Origin: Haemophilus haemolyticus | Lineage (GTDB): Bacteria > Pseudomonadota > Gammaproteobacteria > Enterobacterales > Pasteurellaceae | Assembly (NCBI RefSeq): GCF_003351405.1 | Contig: NZ_CP031240.1 | Coordinates: 1,550,001-1,614,000, forward strand | Direction: 5' to 3' | DNA length: 64,000 bases | Shown here: piece by piece, positions 47,590-57,886 of the stretch | Position numbering within the stretch: position 1 is the stretch's first letter | Layout of the letters: every line of letters starts with the position of its first letter | Translations under genes and position numbers: made by a program | Notes under the pieces: generated by a model | What the model was told of the DNA's origin: nothing | The model's input: the letters and a program-made list of their open reading frames with translations, nothing else | The model's database searches: none

Positions 47590-48923
47590 CTAATTTTCAT
47601 ATAATAAACATACATCTAATTTTAGTTGTTTGTTATGAAATTGCTGTAATGTACTACGATGACCTACGCTGAGAATGATCATTTCGGGCAGACGCTCTTT
47701 AATTGTTTGGTAGAGTAAATGCTCTGTTGTTTCATCTAATGCGGAAGTCGTTTCATCGAGAAATACGACATCTGGTTTAGTGAGTAAAATACGAATAAAC
47801 GCCACTCTTTGAAGTTCACCAGGCGATAAAATTGCTTGCCAGTCATTTTTTACATTAAGCGCGTGTATATATTTTCCTAGCGCACAATCCCTCATGGTTT
47901 GTTCTAATTCTGCGTGACTTGGATTGATATTTGGATAACAAATTGCTTCTCGTAAAGTACCCTGCGGCATATAAGGTCGTTGTGGCAGGAATAAACTTCC
48001 CATGCATGGATGCTCCGCAATACCTATGGTTTCAAAAGGATATATTCCTGCAATTGCTTTTAGCAGCGATGTTTTTCCTGTTCCAGATGCACCTTGAATC
48101 AATAAGGCATCTCCATTTTCTAAATGAATATTTAAATTATTGAGTAGAACATTACCTTGTTCATCTTTAATACCGAAGTTTTTTAAGGCGACACGATGAG
48201 AACAATGAAAAGGATGATGAACGTTTTGTTTATCTAATTCATCCATTTTTATTATAAAACCATAAAGACGATTTAACCGTGCTTGATAGAGTGTGAATTG
48301 CTCATAGAACAAGCGGAAGAATGAAAGTGCGGTCATTAATCGGTTAAATGCTTGGACTGTTTGATGCATGTCACCTAGCTTTATTTGACCAGAAAAGAAA
48401 CGTGGCGCTTGTAACATTAAAGGCAATAATTTGGCAACGCGAGTTACTCCAGAGTTGAAACTATTTAATCCCAACATTTTTAATACAATGGACCAACGGT
48501 TATGAATAATTTGACGGAATTGATGTTGTAAGAAAGTTTGTTCTTTTGGCTCACCATTATAAAAAGAATGCTTTCCGCATTGTCTCGTACACGGATTAAG
48601 GAATAACGATAATCGCCATTGAGTTTCTCTTTTGTAAAATTCAGCTTAACTAGAGGGCGACCAATCCACACGGACATGAGTGTCGCAAAAATAATAAAAG
48701 CATAAATGAAGAAAACAACGCCTTTTTCGATATTAAATTCGAATAAAGTTAACACGCCAGAAAGTGACCATAAAATAATCGTAAATTCAATGGTCGTGAG
48801 CACCGAGTTAATCACGCCTCGTACAATTTGTACTGTACTGATAATAAATTCTCTCGCATCTTGTTCAATACGTTGATCGATATTATCTGGTAAATCTCGT
48901 TCGTATTTTAGGCGATAGTATTT
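47590..48923 (-). pseudogene. Decayed YddA/SbmA-type ABC transporter (fused permease-ATPase)
   Basis: The remains read, from 48923 downward, KYYRLKYERDLPDNIDQRIE, then GVINSVLTTIEFTIILWSLSG, the GRPLVKLNF and VRDNAESI segments, and a complete ATPase with Walker A GASGTGKTSLL, LSPGELQRVAF and VVFLDETTSALD. Two lesions are seen. The N-terminal membrane half is missing, with a stop (48926-48924) directly before the preserved part. A one-base loss between 48566 and 48567 shifts the frame; restoring one base would give AFYNGEPKEQTF and rejoin the ATPase frame. The separate ATPase frame (47590-48477) could still be translated but lacks its membrane partner. Confidence 0.85.
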
Positions 48924-48932
48924 TTAAAAGGC

Positions 48933-48971
48933 TATAAAAAAACACCGCACTTTGGATGGCAAAGTGCGGTA
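48933..48971 (-). terminator. Uptake-signal inverted pair after dacB
   Basis: ACCGCACTTT and AAAGTGCGGT (10-bp stem, 7-nt loop); on the minus strand a run of seven T follows. It sits exactly where the ABC pseudogene is cut off. Confidence 0.85.
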
Positions 48972-48988
48972 TTTTTTAGAAGGCTTTA

Positions 48989-50428
48989 TTAGTATTTATA
49001 GATTTCGTTGTATAAGCCACTCTCAAATTGTACTAATGGTGCTCGTTTTGTTTTGCTTTCCAAATCGCCTGTTGAGTAGCCATTAATAAATTGTACAAAG
49101 GCCACTTTTTCCCCTCGAGCGTTTGTCATAAATCCGGCGAGGTTATAAACCCCTTTCAAAGAACCTGTTTTAGCTATGACATTTTTCACTAATGGCTGGC
49201 TAATTAATCCACCACGACCACTGATCGTGCCATCTACGCCTGCGATGGGGAAAGTTTCCATTAAGTGCAATTTATCTTCGTTTTTGGCGATGTACTCTAA
49301 AACGGATAGCATCGTTTTAGGTGCTACAAGATTATGGCGAGACAGACCCGAACCATCGGCTAAAATACTGTTACCAAAACGAATTCCCTGTTTTTGTAAT
49401 ATGGATTTAATCGCTAATGTACCTAATTGAAAGGATGCAGGGCGTTTATAGTAATTGAATGCCACAGCTCGGAATAATGAATCGGCAATTTGGTTATCCG
49501 ATTTTTTCATCATTTTTTTCAATAAATCTGGTAATTGTTTTGATAAATGTTTCGCTAATAACTGACCTTGTTGTGGTTTTTGGGGCAACATGACTTTGCC
49601 ATTAAACTCAATACCTAATTGTCTTAATTGACGTTGAATAATCGCGGCAGCATAAGCATCCGTATCTTGCACGGCAAAGCTTAAGCCAAAAGGTTTAGAT
49701 TGACGTGCTAAACATCCTTTTACTTGATAGCGATTATTGTCATGTACAACAACATCGAGCTGACAATAAGGCGCTTCATTGCTATCCGCTACATAGACTT
49801 GTCCAAACACTTGAATTGGAAATTGTGCAGGCACATTGATTTTTACTGTTTCACCGGGGTTTTGATTGGCATCTAGTTCCGCATAAAAACAGTTGTTATC
49901 AATATTCGCAGCGGATGGCGGAGAGTTGAAACACATGGTCAGATCGTTCCAAATCCAACCTAATCCTCGGTCGTGACTAGAAAAAACAGAGGTATCTAAT
50001 ACTAAATCGCCATTGATTTTTTTGATGCCTTGTTTTTTTAATTCGGCAAGTAAGGTATAAAGCTGGCCGCTAGTGAGATCAGGATCGCCTGTAAAACGCA
50101 CGATTAAGTTGCCATCTAAATTCCCATTTTGAATTTTCCCATTACTCAAAAGAGCGGTCTCAAATTGGAATTGATCGCCTAATGCAAGTTTAGCGGCAAC
50201 AGCGGTAAAAACTTTTTGTGTACTCGCAGGAAGCATAAAGGTTGAGCCATTATAATCCGCGATAATTTGGTTTTGATTTATATTTTTTGCGATGAAACCT
50301 ACGCTAGAGCCTTCAGGCAGTTTTTGTGTTAAGTCTGAAACATTAATGTTTGCGAAGGTTGGAAGGCTAAAGCTTACGGAAAGTAAAAAGGATCCAAGTG
50401 CGGTGGAAATTGAAGATAATTTTTTCAT
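48989..50428 (-). CDS. dacB: D-alanyl-D-alanine carboxypeptidase/endopeptidase (PBP4)
   Basis: PBP4 trims pentapeptides and cleaves peptide cross-links in the periplasm. The 479-residue protein has a signal peptide (MKKLSSISTALGSFLLSVSF to about FANI), the serine motif Ser69-x-x-Lys72 in PASTQKVFTA, the SDN motif in KKSDNQIADSLF and the KTG motif in IAKTGSLKGVYNLAGF. The insertion between the first two motifs is typical of PBP4-type enzymes. It is divergent from greA, as in H. influenzae. Confidence 0.95.
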   Translation of the reverse strand: MKKLSSISTALGSFLLSVSFSLPTFANINVSDLTQKLPEGSSVGFIAKNINQNQIIADYNGSTFMLPASTQKVFTAVAAKLALGDQFQFETALLSNGKIQNGNLDGNLIVRFTGDPDLTSGQLYTLLAELKKQGIKKINGDLVLDTSVFSSHDRGLGWIWNDLTMCFNSPPSAANIDNNCFYAELDANQNPGETVKINVPAQFPIQVFGQVYVADSNEAPYCQLDVVVHDNNRYQVKGCLARQSKPFGLSFAVQDTDAYAAAIIQRQLRQLGIEFNGKVMLPQKPQQGQLLAKHLSKQLPDLLKKMMKKSDNQIADSLFRAVAFNYYKRPASFQLGTLAIKSILQKQGIRFGNSILADGSGLSRHNLVAPKTMLSVLEYIAKNEDKLHLMETFPIAGVDGTISGRGGLISQPLVKNVIAKTGSLKGVYNLAGFMTNARGEKVAFVQFINGYSTGDLESKTKRAPLVQFESGLYNEIYKY

Positions 50429-50591
50429 ATTAGGTTTGTTATGGTTGCTATTTTTTTTTAGACGAACAATAATAAGCCCCGAATGAAATTGAGTAAATCA
50501 TTTTCTCATTTCAAGTTTATTTTTAATAATACTGCGGCAAGATTTTAGTATTTTGCCGTGGTTTTTGTTTTATTTAGTAAAAGGAAAAACA

Positions 50592-51068
50592 ATGCAACAA
50601 ATTCCAATGACTGTGCGTGGCGCAGAACAATTACGTGAAGAATTGGATTTCTTAAAAAATGTACGTCGTCCAGAAATTATTAAAGCGATAGCTGAAGCAC
50701 GCGAACATGGTGATTTAAAAGAAAATGCAGAATATCATGCGGCTCGTGAGCAACAAGGTTTTTGTGAAGGCCGTATTCAAGAGATTGAAGGTAAACTTGG
50801 TAATGCTCAAATTATTGATGTAACAAAAATGCCAAATAACGGTAAAGTTATTTTTGGTGCAACCGTTGTGCTTGTAAATACGGATACAGACGAAGAAGTC
50901 ACTTATCGCATTGTAGGCGATGATGAAGCGGACATTAAATCTGGTTTGATTTCGGTTAATTCTCCAATTGCGCGAGGTTTAATTGGTAAAGAATTAGATG
51001 ATACCGTTAATATTACAACGCCTGGCGGTGTCGTTGAGTTTGATATTATTGAAGTGAATTATATTTAA
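50592..51068 (+). CDS. greA: Transcript cleavage factor GreA
   Basis: GreA enters the RNA polymerase secondary channel and makes backtracked transcripts cleavable. From the ATG at 50592 (AAGGAAAAA upstream) it has 158 residues; the open frame extends 13 codons further but lacks similarity. The coiled-coil with its acidic tip is [22 protein letters not shown], and the C-terminal FKBP-like domain ends [12 protein letters not shown]. Terminated by an uptake-signal hairpin shared with yhbY. Confidence 0.97.
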   Translation: MQQIPMTVRGAEQLREELDFLKNVRRPEIIKAIAEAREHGDLKENAEYHAAREQQGFCEGRIQEIEGKLGNAQIIDVTKMPNNGKVIFGATVVLVNTDTDEEVTYRIVGDDEADIKSGLISVNSPIARGLIGKELDDTVNITTPGGVVEFDIIEVNYI

Positions 51069-51071
51069 ATA

Positions 51072-51103
51072 AAAAAGTGCGGTTAAAAATGACCGCACTT
51101 TTG
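51072..51103. terminator. Bidirectional uptake-signal terminator between greA and yhbY
   Basis: AAAAGTGCGGT and ACCGCACTTTT form an 11-bp stem with an 8-nt loop, with A and T runs on the two sides, between convergent genes. Confidence 0.88.
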
Positions 51104-51106
51104 TTG

Positions 51107-51406
51107 TCATTTGCGTGGAAGCTGAATTTTTGCTTCTTCGCTTGGGCGATAAAGCACCAAAATATGCCCGATAGTTTGTACTTGTGCTGCTTTAGTTTCA
51201 CGCACAATCGCATCGATAATAAGTTGTTTTGTTTCGCGATCTGCACCAGCAACTTTTACTTTAATGAGTTCGTGATGATTAAGTGCATTTTCAATTTCAG
51301 CAAGTACGCCTTCGGTTAAGCCATTTCCACCAAGCATAACGACTGGGTTAAGATGGTGCGCAAGACCTTTTAAAAATTGTTTTTGTTTGGTTGATAAGGT
51401 TGTCAT
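51107..51406 (-). CDS. yhbY: YhbY-type CRM-domain RNA-binding protein
   Basis: The 99-residue single CRM-domain protein associates with pre-50S particles in E. coli. Family features are KQKQFLKGLAHHLNPVVMLGGNGLTEGVLAEIENALNHHELIKVKV, in order, with the GxxG-like turn LGGNGLT that contacts RNA, and AQVQTIGHILVLYRPS near the end. AGGA upstream supports the ATG. It is divergent from rlmE, another 50S assembly gene. Confidence 0.93.
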   Translation of the reverse strand: MTTLSTKQKQFLKGLAHHLNPVVMLGGNGLTEGVLAEIENALNHHELIKVKVAGADRETKQLIIDAIVRETKAAQVQTIGHILVLYRPSEEAKIQLPRK

Positions 51407-51532
51407 AAGGATTCCTAATTAAAAAGAGCGGTTGATTTTCTCAATGTTTTTCACTGATTTCAATCAGCCTCGGCTTGAATTCGGCAGATTGTAACCAAAT
51501 ATAAGCAAAACTACTACCAAAAATAGAAGATT

Positions 51533-52162
51533 ATGGGAAAGAAAAAACGTTCAGCGAGTTCTTCTCGCTGGCTAAATGAACATTTCAGTGATCAATTTGT
51601 GCAAAAAGCGCATAAGCAAAAGTTGCGTTCACGCGCTTATTTTAAGATTGATGAAATTCAGCAAACGGATAAATTATTTAAACAAGGAATGACTGTGGTC
51701 GATCTTGGCGCTGCACCTGGCGGTTGGTCGCAATATGTGGTGGGACAAATTGGTGGCAAAGGTCGAGTGATTGCTTGTGATATTTTAGAAATGGATCCCA
51801 TTGTAGGCGTTGATTTTCTGCAAGGCGATTTCCGTGATGAAAATGTTTTGAATGCTTTATTAGCGCGCGTAGGCGAAGATAAAGTTGATGTAGTAATGTC
51901 TGATATGGCACCCAATTTTAGTGGAATGCCATCAGTGGATATTCCACGCGCAATGTATTTGGTCGAGCTTGCTTTAGATATGTGTAAACAGGTCTTGGCA
52001 ACCAAAGGAAGCTTTGTTGTTAAAGTTTTCCAAGGTGAAGGCTTTGATGAATATTTAAGAGAAATTCGTTCTTTATTTAATGTGGTGAAAGTGCGTAAGC
52101 CTGAAGCATCACGCGGACGCTCTCGTGAGGTATATATTGTGGCGACAGGCTATAAAGGCTAA
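51533..52162 (+). CDS. rlmE: 23S rRNA (uridine-2552-2'-O)-methyltransferase
   Basis: RlmE (FtsJ/RrmJ) methylates U2552 in the A loop of 23S rRNA. The 209-residue protein has the SAM motif [15 protein letters not shown], and the catalytic K-D-K-E set with Lys in RAYFKIDEI, Asp in [11 protein letters not shown], Lys in [11 protein letters not shown] and Glu in [11 protein letters not shown]. It precedes ftsH with an 80-bp gap, the arrangement conserved in gammaproteobacteria and usually heat-shock controlled. Confidence 0.97.
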   Translation: MGKKKRSASSSRWLNEHFSDQFVQKAHKQKLRSRAYFKIDEIQQTDKLFKQGMTVVDLGAAPGGWSQYVVGQIGGKGRVIACDILEMDPIVGVDFLQGDFRDENVLNALLARVGEDKVDVVMSDMAPNFSGMPSVDIPRAMYLVELALDMCKQVLATKGSFVVKVFQGEGFDEYLREIRSLFNVVKVRKPEASRGRSREVYIVATGYKG

Positions 52163-52242
52163 TTGCTTTGATAGCTTTTCATCGCTAATGATGTGTAGTA
52201 TCTTGTAAAAAATTTTTTAACTTAGGAAAGGTAGGTTAGACT

Positions 52243-54144
52243 TTGAACGATATGGTCAAAAATCTGGTACTTTGGGTGGTAGTCGCGGTCATTATGATGA
52301 CAGCATACCAGAGTTTTAATTCCTCTTCGGTAGATAATTCTACTGATTATACAACCTTTGTTTACGATGTAAGCAATGGACAAGTGACAGAAGCACGTTT
52401 TGATGCCAATGAAATTACGGTAACGAAAACGGATGGTTCTAAATACTCAACCGTAATGCCGCCTCTTGAAGACAAAAAATTGCTTGATGATTTGTTAAGC
52501 AAAAAAGTGAAAGTGGAAGGTACGCCATTTGAAAAACGTGGTTTCTTATCCCAAATTTTAATTTCTTGGTTCCCAATGTTATTCCTTGTTGGCGTATGGG
52601 TATTCTTTATGCGCCAAATGCAAGGCGGTGGCGGCAAAGCGATGAGCTTTGGTAAAAGTCGCGCCAAAATGCTGAATCAAGATCAGATTAAAGTGACTTT
52701 TGCGGATGTTGCTGGTTGCGATGAAGCAAAAGAAGAAGTGGGCGAAATCGTTGATTTCTTGCGTGATCCGAATAAATTCCAAAACTTGGGCGGTAAAATT
52801 CCAAAAGGTATTTTGATGGTAGGGCCTCCAGGTACTGGTAAAACTTTATTGGCTCGAGCTATCGCAGGGGAAGCAAAAGTTCCATTCTTCACTATTTCTG
52901 GTTCTGATTTCGTAGAAATGTTTGTGGGTGTTGGTGCATCACGTGTACGTGATATGTTTGAACAGGCTAAGAAAAACGCACCTTGCCTAATCTTTATTGA
53001 TGAAATCGATGCAGTAGGTCGTCAACGCGGTGCAGGTTTAGGTGGTGGACATGATGAACGTGAACAAACCTTAAACCAAATGCTCGTTGAAATGGATGGA
53101 TTTAGCGGTAATGATGGTGTAATTGTTATTGCAGCAACTAACCGCCCAGATGTACTTGACCCAGCTTTAACTCGTCCAGGCCGTTTTGACCGACAAGTTG
53201 TTGTTGGTTTGCCTGATGTGAAAGGTCGTGAGCAAATCTTAAAAGTGCATATGCGCAAAGTGCCTGTAGCACCAGATGTTGATGCAATGACATTAGCGCG
53301 TGGTACGCCGGGCTATTCTGGTGCAGATTTAGCAAACTTAGTGAATGAAGCTGCTTTATTTGCTGCTCGAGTGAATAAACGTATGGTAACCATGCTTGAG
53401 TTTGAAAAAGCGAAAGATAAGATCAATATGGGGCCAGAGCGTCGTACCATGATTATGACGGATAAGCAAAAAGAGTCGACTGCTTATCATGAAGCAGGTC
53501 ATGCGATTGTAGGTTATTTAGTTCCTGAGCATGATCCTGTACACAAAGTGACTATTATTCCTCGTGGTCGTGCCTTGGGTGTAACATTCTTTTTGCCTGA
53601 AGGCGATCAAATTAGCATTAGCCAAAAACAATTAGAAAGTAAGCTTTCTACCTTGTATGCGGGGCGTTTGGCAGAAGATTTGATTTACGGTGAAGAAAAT
53701 ATCTCAACGGGTGCATCAAATGATATTAAAGTAGCGACTAATATCGCGCGTAATATGGTGACGCAATGGGGATTCTCTGACAAATTAGGGCCAATTCTTT
53801 ATACGGAAGATGAGGGCGAGGTTTTCTTAGGTCGTTCAATGGCGAAAGCAAAACATATGTCAGATGAAACCGCTCATGCAATTGATGAAGAAGTTCGTGC
53901 AATTGTAAATCGTAACTATGCGAGAGCAAGACAGATTTTGACTGATAATATGGATATTCTTCATGCGATGAAAGATGCATTAGTTAAATATGAAACTATT
54001 GAAGAAGAACAAATCAAACAATTGATGAATCGCGAACCAGTCACTCCGCCATCTGGATGGGAAGAGCACACTGGGCAAGCTGCTTATGCAGATAGTAATA
54101 ATGCTCAAAGTGCGGGTGAAAATTCGGTAGATTCTAATTCCTAA
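52243..54144 (+). CDS. ftsH: ATP-dependent zinc metalloprotease FtsH
   Basis: FtsH degrades misassembled membrane proteins and regulators such as LpxC. TTG at 52243 is well placed after TAGGT, giving 633 residues; ATG at 52252 would match the MAKNL start used for E. coli but lies far from a Shine-Dalgarno. Two N-terminal membrane helices ([37 protein letters not shown]) enclose the periplasmic domain. The AAA part has [23 protein letters not shown] and the second region of homology with RPGRFDRQ; the protease site is HEAGH with the third zinc ligand downstream. Confidence 0.97.
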   Translation: MNDMVKNLVLWVVVAVIMMTAYQSFNSSSVDNSTDYTTFVYDVSNGQVTEARFDANEITVTKTDGSKYSTVMPPLEDKKLLDDLLSKKVKVEGTPFEKRGFLSQILISWFPMLFLVGVWVFFMRQMQGGGGKAMSFGKSRAKMLNQDQIKVTFADVAGCDEAKEEVGEIVDFLRDPNKFQNLGGKIPKGILMVGPPGTGKTLLARAIAGEAKVPFFTISGSDFVEMFVGVGASRVRDMFEQAKKNAPCLIFIDEIDAVGRQRGAGLGGGHDEREQTLNQMLVEMDGFSGNDGVIVIAATNRPDVLDPALTRPGRFDRQVVVGLPDVKGREQILKVHMRKVPVAPDVDAMTLARGTPGYSGADLANLVNEAALFAARVNKRMVTMLEFEKAKDKINMGPERRTMIMTDKQKESTAYHEAGHAIVGYLVPEHDPVHKVTIIPRGRALGVTFFLPEGDQISISQKQLESKLSTLYAGRLAEDLIYGEENISTGASNDIKVATNIARNMVTQWGFSDKLGPILYTEDEGEVFLGRSMAKAKHMSDETAHAIDEEVRAIVNRNYARARQILTDNMDILHAMKDALVKYETIEEEQIKQLMNREPVTPPSGWEEHTGQAAYADSNNAQSAGENSVDSNS

Positions 54145-54164
54145 TCAACTCTCTAATCAACAAG

Positions 54165-54188
54165 GCCTTTCTTCGGAAAGGCTTTTTT
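54165..54188 (+). terminator. Terminator of ftsH, first copy
   Basis: GCCTTTCTTCGGAAAGGC, a 7-bp stem with a UUCG-type loop, followed by six T. The same 18 bases recur at 57784-57801. Confidence 0.92.
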
Positions 54189-54315
54189 ATATTCGAAATC
54201 TATTTCAATGATAACAACTTAGAGGTACTATATGAGCGGTTTACTTGAATGTAATTTTTGAAAGAATGTCGTTTGCGGTCAAGTTCAGTCAATTCACTCA
54301 AGAGAGAATTATATT

Positions 54316-57300
54316 ATGAAAAATACAAATATATTACTGTATCCATTTATATTCACATCATTGGTGAGCCATGCGGAGGGATTCACGGTAGACACGGTGA
54401 CAAAAAATAATTGGCAAGAATTTGAACCTATTGGATCCCCTAATCAAATTCACGCAAATGGGGGTGTGATTATCGAAGATAGCGACACAAAAACTCACAT
54501 TACCTACACTTATGCAGATGGAGACGTGCTAGGATCTAAAACGAAATATTTGCGGGGAAATACGGTCAATCATATCATACACGCTGTCAATAAAACGTAT
54601 AGAGGAGATCCTGTGAAAGCAACTACAGAAGTCACACTGAGATCGCCAGGTACGCTGAATATTATTCATGTAGATGATGGCACCTCTATTGATTGGCAAG
54701 ATGGTGTAAATGTATATAACTCTAACAGCAAGTTGATTGATCGGTCGGAAACGATTTTTAATTTTGATACGAATGCAAATTTTGACATTACAACCCATGA
54801 AAAATATCATGGGAATTTTTATCCTATATTCAATGTGGTAAAAGTAGTCGGACAAGGTTCTGGTGAAGTGACGAAGCCAGTATCTACTGTGAACTTTTTA
54901 AGGAAAGCTACTATGGATATTCGAGCACAAATGATTAATCCAGGAACTTTAAAACCCTATGAAAAACGTGTAAATGGATTCTTTTTGCAATCGAATCAAG
55001 GGGGAGAATCGCACCTGCATTTTCATGATGATTTGACCATGCATACAGAGTCAACTACGAATGATTTAGATGTGGCAGCGTTACGCCTTGAAAACAGAGG
55101 AGAAAATCGATACCACACTGTCTCTACTAAGGATACTATTGATCCAGAAAGAGGCGGCTCTAGTATTACCTTTGATGGCAATGTAACAAGTAACATCTCA
55201 GGTAATACGGATACAGAAATGACTTTTTTGTCGAATGTAAATATTAATGGTGGTGTTCATATATCATCAAAAGAAGGTAAGAATCTAGTATCCACTATCA
55301 CTAATGAATCGCCGAGTAACACAAAGGACATATCGAACTTCAGTACGTATACGAACGATCATGGTTTCTCTGAGCTTAATTTAAAGGCCAATACTGATTT
55401 AATCACAAACAGCGCAGGTGGTATGGTGTGGGGCATGTCTATCGGAGCCGCATCTAATGGTGAAAATCGGGTTACTTTGGCTGGTACTAAGAACAACATT
55501 TCTACCACCGGTAAATTATGGGTATATGGTGTACAAGTGGGAGCAGTGGAAGGTAAAAACACATTGAACCTTACCAACAGTGATGTAAAAACAGTATCCG
55601 GTTATGTGGCTAGAAGTATTGATATAAAAAATGAGAATCAAGGGACAAATGCAGTCACCTTAGATACTACGAATATCACTACAAAAGGGAACTATGCCTA
55701 TGGTGTGAATCTGATGAGCGCTAGAAACGCTGGTGCTGGTAGTAATTCTATTCAGTGGAAAGGCAAGAACAGCATTGTCACTGAGGCGATTTCTAATGGT
55801 TATGGCATACGAATTCAAAAAGATACAGCCAATACGGGAGCAGGTACAACCATAACTTCTGATGCTGATTCATCGTTGGCAATTAAAGTAGATACAGAAG
55901 GTTCAGGTACTGGTATCTCACAAATACATAGTGATGCGAATAATATCACGAATACTACTTTCAATGGGGATGTATCAATTGTCATGGTTGGTACTGGAAA
56001 CGAGAAAGTAGGTGTACTGGCTAAAACTGAGGCAGACGGTGATACGAATGCGAATACAATTACTTTCAATAAAAAGTTAAACATCGATGGGAATCCAACG
56101 GACCCTGCCTTGGTAGCAGGTGGCAAGAATACGAGTATTACTGTGTCGGGCAAGGATACGACAACCATAGTAGGTAATGTATTTGCTACGAATGGTGGAA
56201 CTGTTGATGTCAATCTATTGACGAAAGATTCCTATTTCATTGGTAAAGCAGATAACAATCCTAATGGTACTATCCATGTGAAAATAGATAGTGGCAGTTA
56301 TTGGAAAATGACGGAAAATTCTAGTATCAATCGATTGGCTCTATCCAATGCGGGAGAAGTTAGATTTGGCGATACAGAAGTACCTCTTTCCTTAACTACG
56401 GATACCCTAACGGGAACTGGTGGCGTGCTCCATATGGCAGGTAATGTTCAAACAGGAGCCACAGACAAACTCATCATTAAGTCCAGCAGTGAAGGGAAAC
56501 ATGGCATTCATTTCCAAAATATGGCAGATTCCAAATCTACGGGTACAGAAGTGTTGCAACTAGTGGAAAGTCTAGGAAAACCAGAGGATCATAAGGCGGT
56601 ATTTTCATTACTTAATGAAGATAATCATGTAGCGGTTCCTACAGATGATAAAAAGCCTAGCCGTCCTAAAGCTGTCATAGAAAAAGGTGCATACCTATAT
56701 ACATTAGGTAGAGCCACTGACTCTAAAATTGTTTCTATTAATGATGCGAATGTAAATAACTGGTATCTATTCCCTTATGAGGACGATGGTAAGGGCAAAT
56801 TGACGCCAGGAGCAGAAAGTAGCCTAAGTTTAAGTAACACAATCTATCAAATCAACTTATTAAATACAGAAACATTGGTTCAGCGACTTGGAGAAATCCA
56901 TTTTGATAAAACAGATTTAAAACCTCATAATGCTTGGATTAAACATGTTAATGGAAAATATACAAGTTTTGCCAATGACACCATCGGTAGTTTTAATACT
57001 CATTATTGGGGAATTAAAGCTGGTTTTGATTGGTTGAATTTAAGAAATAATTGGATTAATTACAACGGAATTTCAGTCGAGAATCTAAATGCTTCCACAT
57101 ACCCTAAACGCTTTGAAGGTAAAACAAAAATATCCGGTAAAGGCATTGGTATTTATTCTACCTGGTTAAATAAAAATAATGATATTTACATTGATTTAGT
57201 CGGTAAGATGATGCGATATAAAGGAAAATATGACATTGTGAATTATTCTAATGAAAATATTAAATCAAATAATGCAAGTATTAATTCTTACTTATTATCT

Positions 57301-57741
57301 ATTGAGACTGGAAAAAGATCTTATCTTTTACAGAAAAAGGAAAAAGCATTTTATATTCAACCTGAAATGCAATTGATTTATCAATTTGTAGATGATTATA
57401 CACTTCATTCTTCAAATGGTTTGAAATCAATGACTAAAAATTCAAATAGTTTAATTGGACGTATTGGATTTAGAGCTGGATTAGATTTTTATGGCGATAG
57501 TGTGTTAAGCCCTTATATTAAGCTTATGTATAATAAGGAATTTTTGGGTTCTGTGGTGAATGATCTAAATACAGCTAAAATAGAAATGAATAATAAGGAT
57601 GATTGGTTTAATTACGGAGTAGGAATCAGCCATGAAAATAAGAAAAAAGGAAGACAGATTTACTTGGATGTTCAGCGTTCTAATAAACATCTAATTCGAC
57701 AAGATTGGCAAGTTAATTTAGGATTAAGATACAGCTTCTAA
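54316..57741 (+). CDS. Autotransporter (type Va secretion) with large beta-helix-like passenger
   Basis: The 1141-residue protein starts with a signal peptide (MKNTNILLYPFIFTSLVSHA) and ends YSF, the terminal aromatic signal of an outer-membrane barrel. Residues of about 25 to 840 form a Asn/Thr/Gly-rich passenger with repeated short strands (ITFDGNVTSNISGNTDTEMTF, VTLAGTKNNISTTGKLWVYG, NTITFNKKLNIDG), consistent with a beta-helix; about 870 to 1141 is the autotransporter barrel (HYWGIKAGFDWLNLRNNWINY, LIGRIGFRAGLDFYG, WQVNLGLRYSF). No protease triad or RGD was recognised, so an adhesin role is a guess. It lacks uptake cores, is flanked by duplicated terminators, and separates ftsH from folP, adjacent in H. 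influenzae. Confidence 0.88.
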   Translation: MKNTNILLYPFIFTSLVSHAEGFTVDTVTKNNWQEFEPIGSPNQIHANGGVIIEDSDTKTHITYTYADGDVLGSKTKYLRGNTVNHIIHAVNKTYRGDPVKATTEVTLRSPGTLNIIHVDDGTSIDWQDGVNVYNSNSKLIDRSETIFNFDTNANFDITTHEKYHGNFYPIFNVVKVVGQGSGEVTKPVSTVNFLRKATMDIRAQMINPGTLKPYEKRVNGFFLQSNQGGESHLHFHDDLTMHTESTTNDLDVAALRLENRGENRYHTVSTKDTIDPERGGSSITFDGNVTSNISGNTDTEMTFLSNVNINGGVHISSKEGKNLVSTITNESPSNTKDISNFSTYTNDHGFSELNLKANTDLITNSAGGMVWGMSIGAASNGENRVTLAGTKNNISTTGKLWVYGVQVGAVEGKNTLNLTNSDVKTVSGYVARSIDIKNENQGTNAVTLDTTNITTKGNYAYGVNLMSARNAGAGSNSIQWKGKNSIVTEAISNGYGIRIQKDTANTGAGTTITSDADSSLAIKVDTEGSGTGISQIHSDANNITNTTFNGDVSIVMVGTGNEKVGVLAKTEADGDTNANTITFNKKLNIDGNPTDPALVAGGKNTSITVSGKDTTTIVGNVFATNGGTVDVNLLTKDSYFIGKADNNPNGTIHVKIDSGSYWKMTENSSINRLALSNAGEVRFGDTEVPLSLTTDTLTGTGGVLHMAGNVQTGATDKLIIKSSSEGKHGIHFQNMADSKSTGTEVLQLVESLGKPEDHKAVFSLLNEDNHVAVPTDDKKPSRPKAVIEKGAYLYTLGRATDSKIVSINDANVNNWYLFPYEDDGKGKLTPGAESSLSLSNTIYQINLLNTETLVQRLGEIHFDKTDLKPHNAWIKHVNGKYTSFANDTIGSFNTHYWGIKAGFDWLNLRNNWINYNGISVENLNASTYPKRFEGKTKISGKGIGIYSTWLNKNNDIYIDLVGKMMRYKGKYDIVNYSNENIKSNNASINSYLLSIETGKRSYLLQKKEKAFYIQPEMQLIYQFVDDYTLHSSNGLKSMTKNSNSLIGRIGFRAGLDFYGDSVLSPYIKLMYNKEFLGSVVNDLNTAKIEMNNKDDWFNYGVGISHENKKKGRQIYLDVQRSNKHLIRQDWQVNLGLRYSF

Positions 57742-57783
57742 TTTGACTAGTTGAGATAAATCATTCTACGTTCTATGCTAATA

Positions 57784-57807
57784 GCCTTTCTTCGGAAAGG
57801 CTTTATT
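57784..57807 (+). terminator. Second copy of the ftsH-type terminator
   Basis: GCCTTTCTTCGGAAAGGC followed by TTTATTTTT, identical in its 18-base hairpin to 54165-54182. It terminates the autotransporter gene. Confidence 0.9.
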
Positions 57808-57876
57808 TTTCCCTAATGATTTTTTTCTTCAGCGTATTCCGTTATAATCGCCCAATTAAAATCAATCTAAAAATCC

Positions 57877-57885
57877 ACCGCACTT
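57877..57885 (-). repeat. Uptake signal sequence abutting the folP start
   Basis: ACCGCACTT ends one base before the folP ATG (57887) and replaces a Shine-Dalgarno sequence, as seen at dinB. Confidence 0.85.
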
Positions 57886-57886
57886 T

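Noticed and set aside
54232..54261. Nine-codon frame with a ribosome-like site upstream of the autotransporter
   Set aside because: Too short to support as a gene; could be a leader peptide or chance, and nothing links it to control of the autotransporter.
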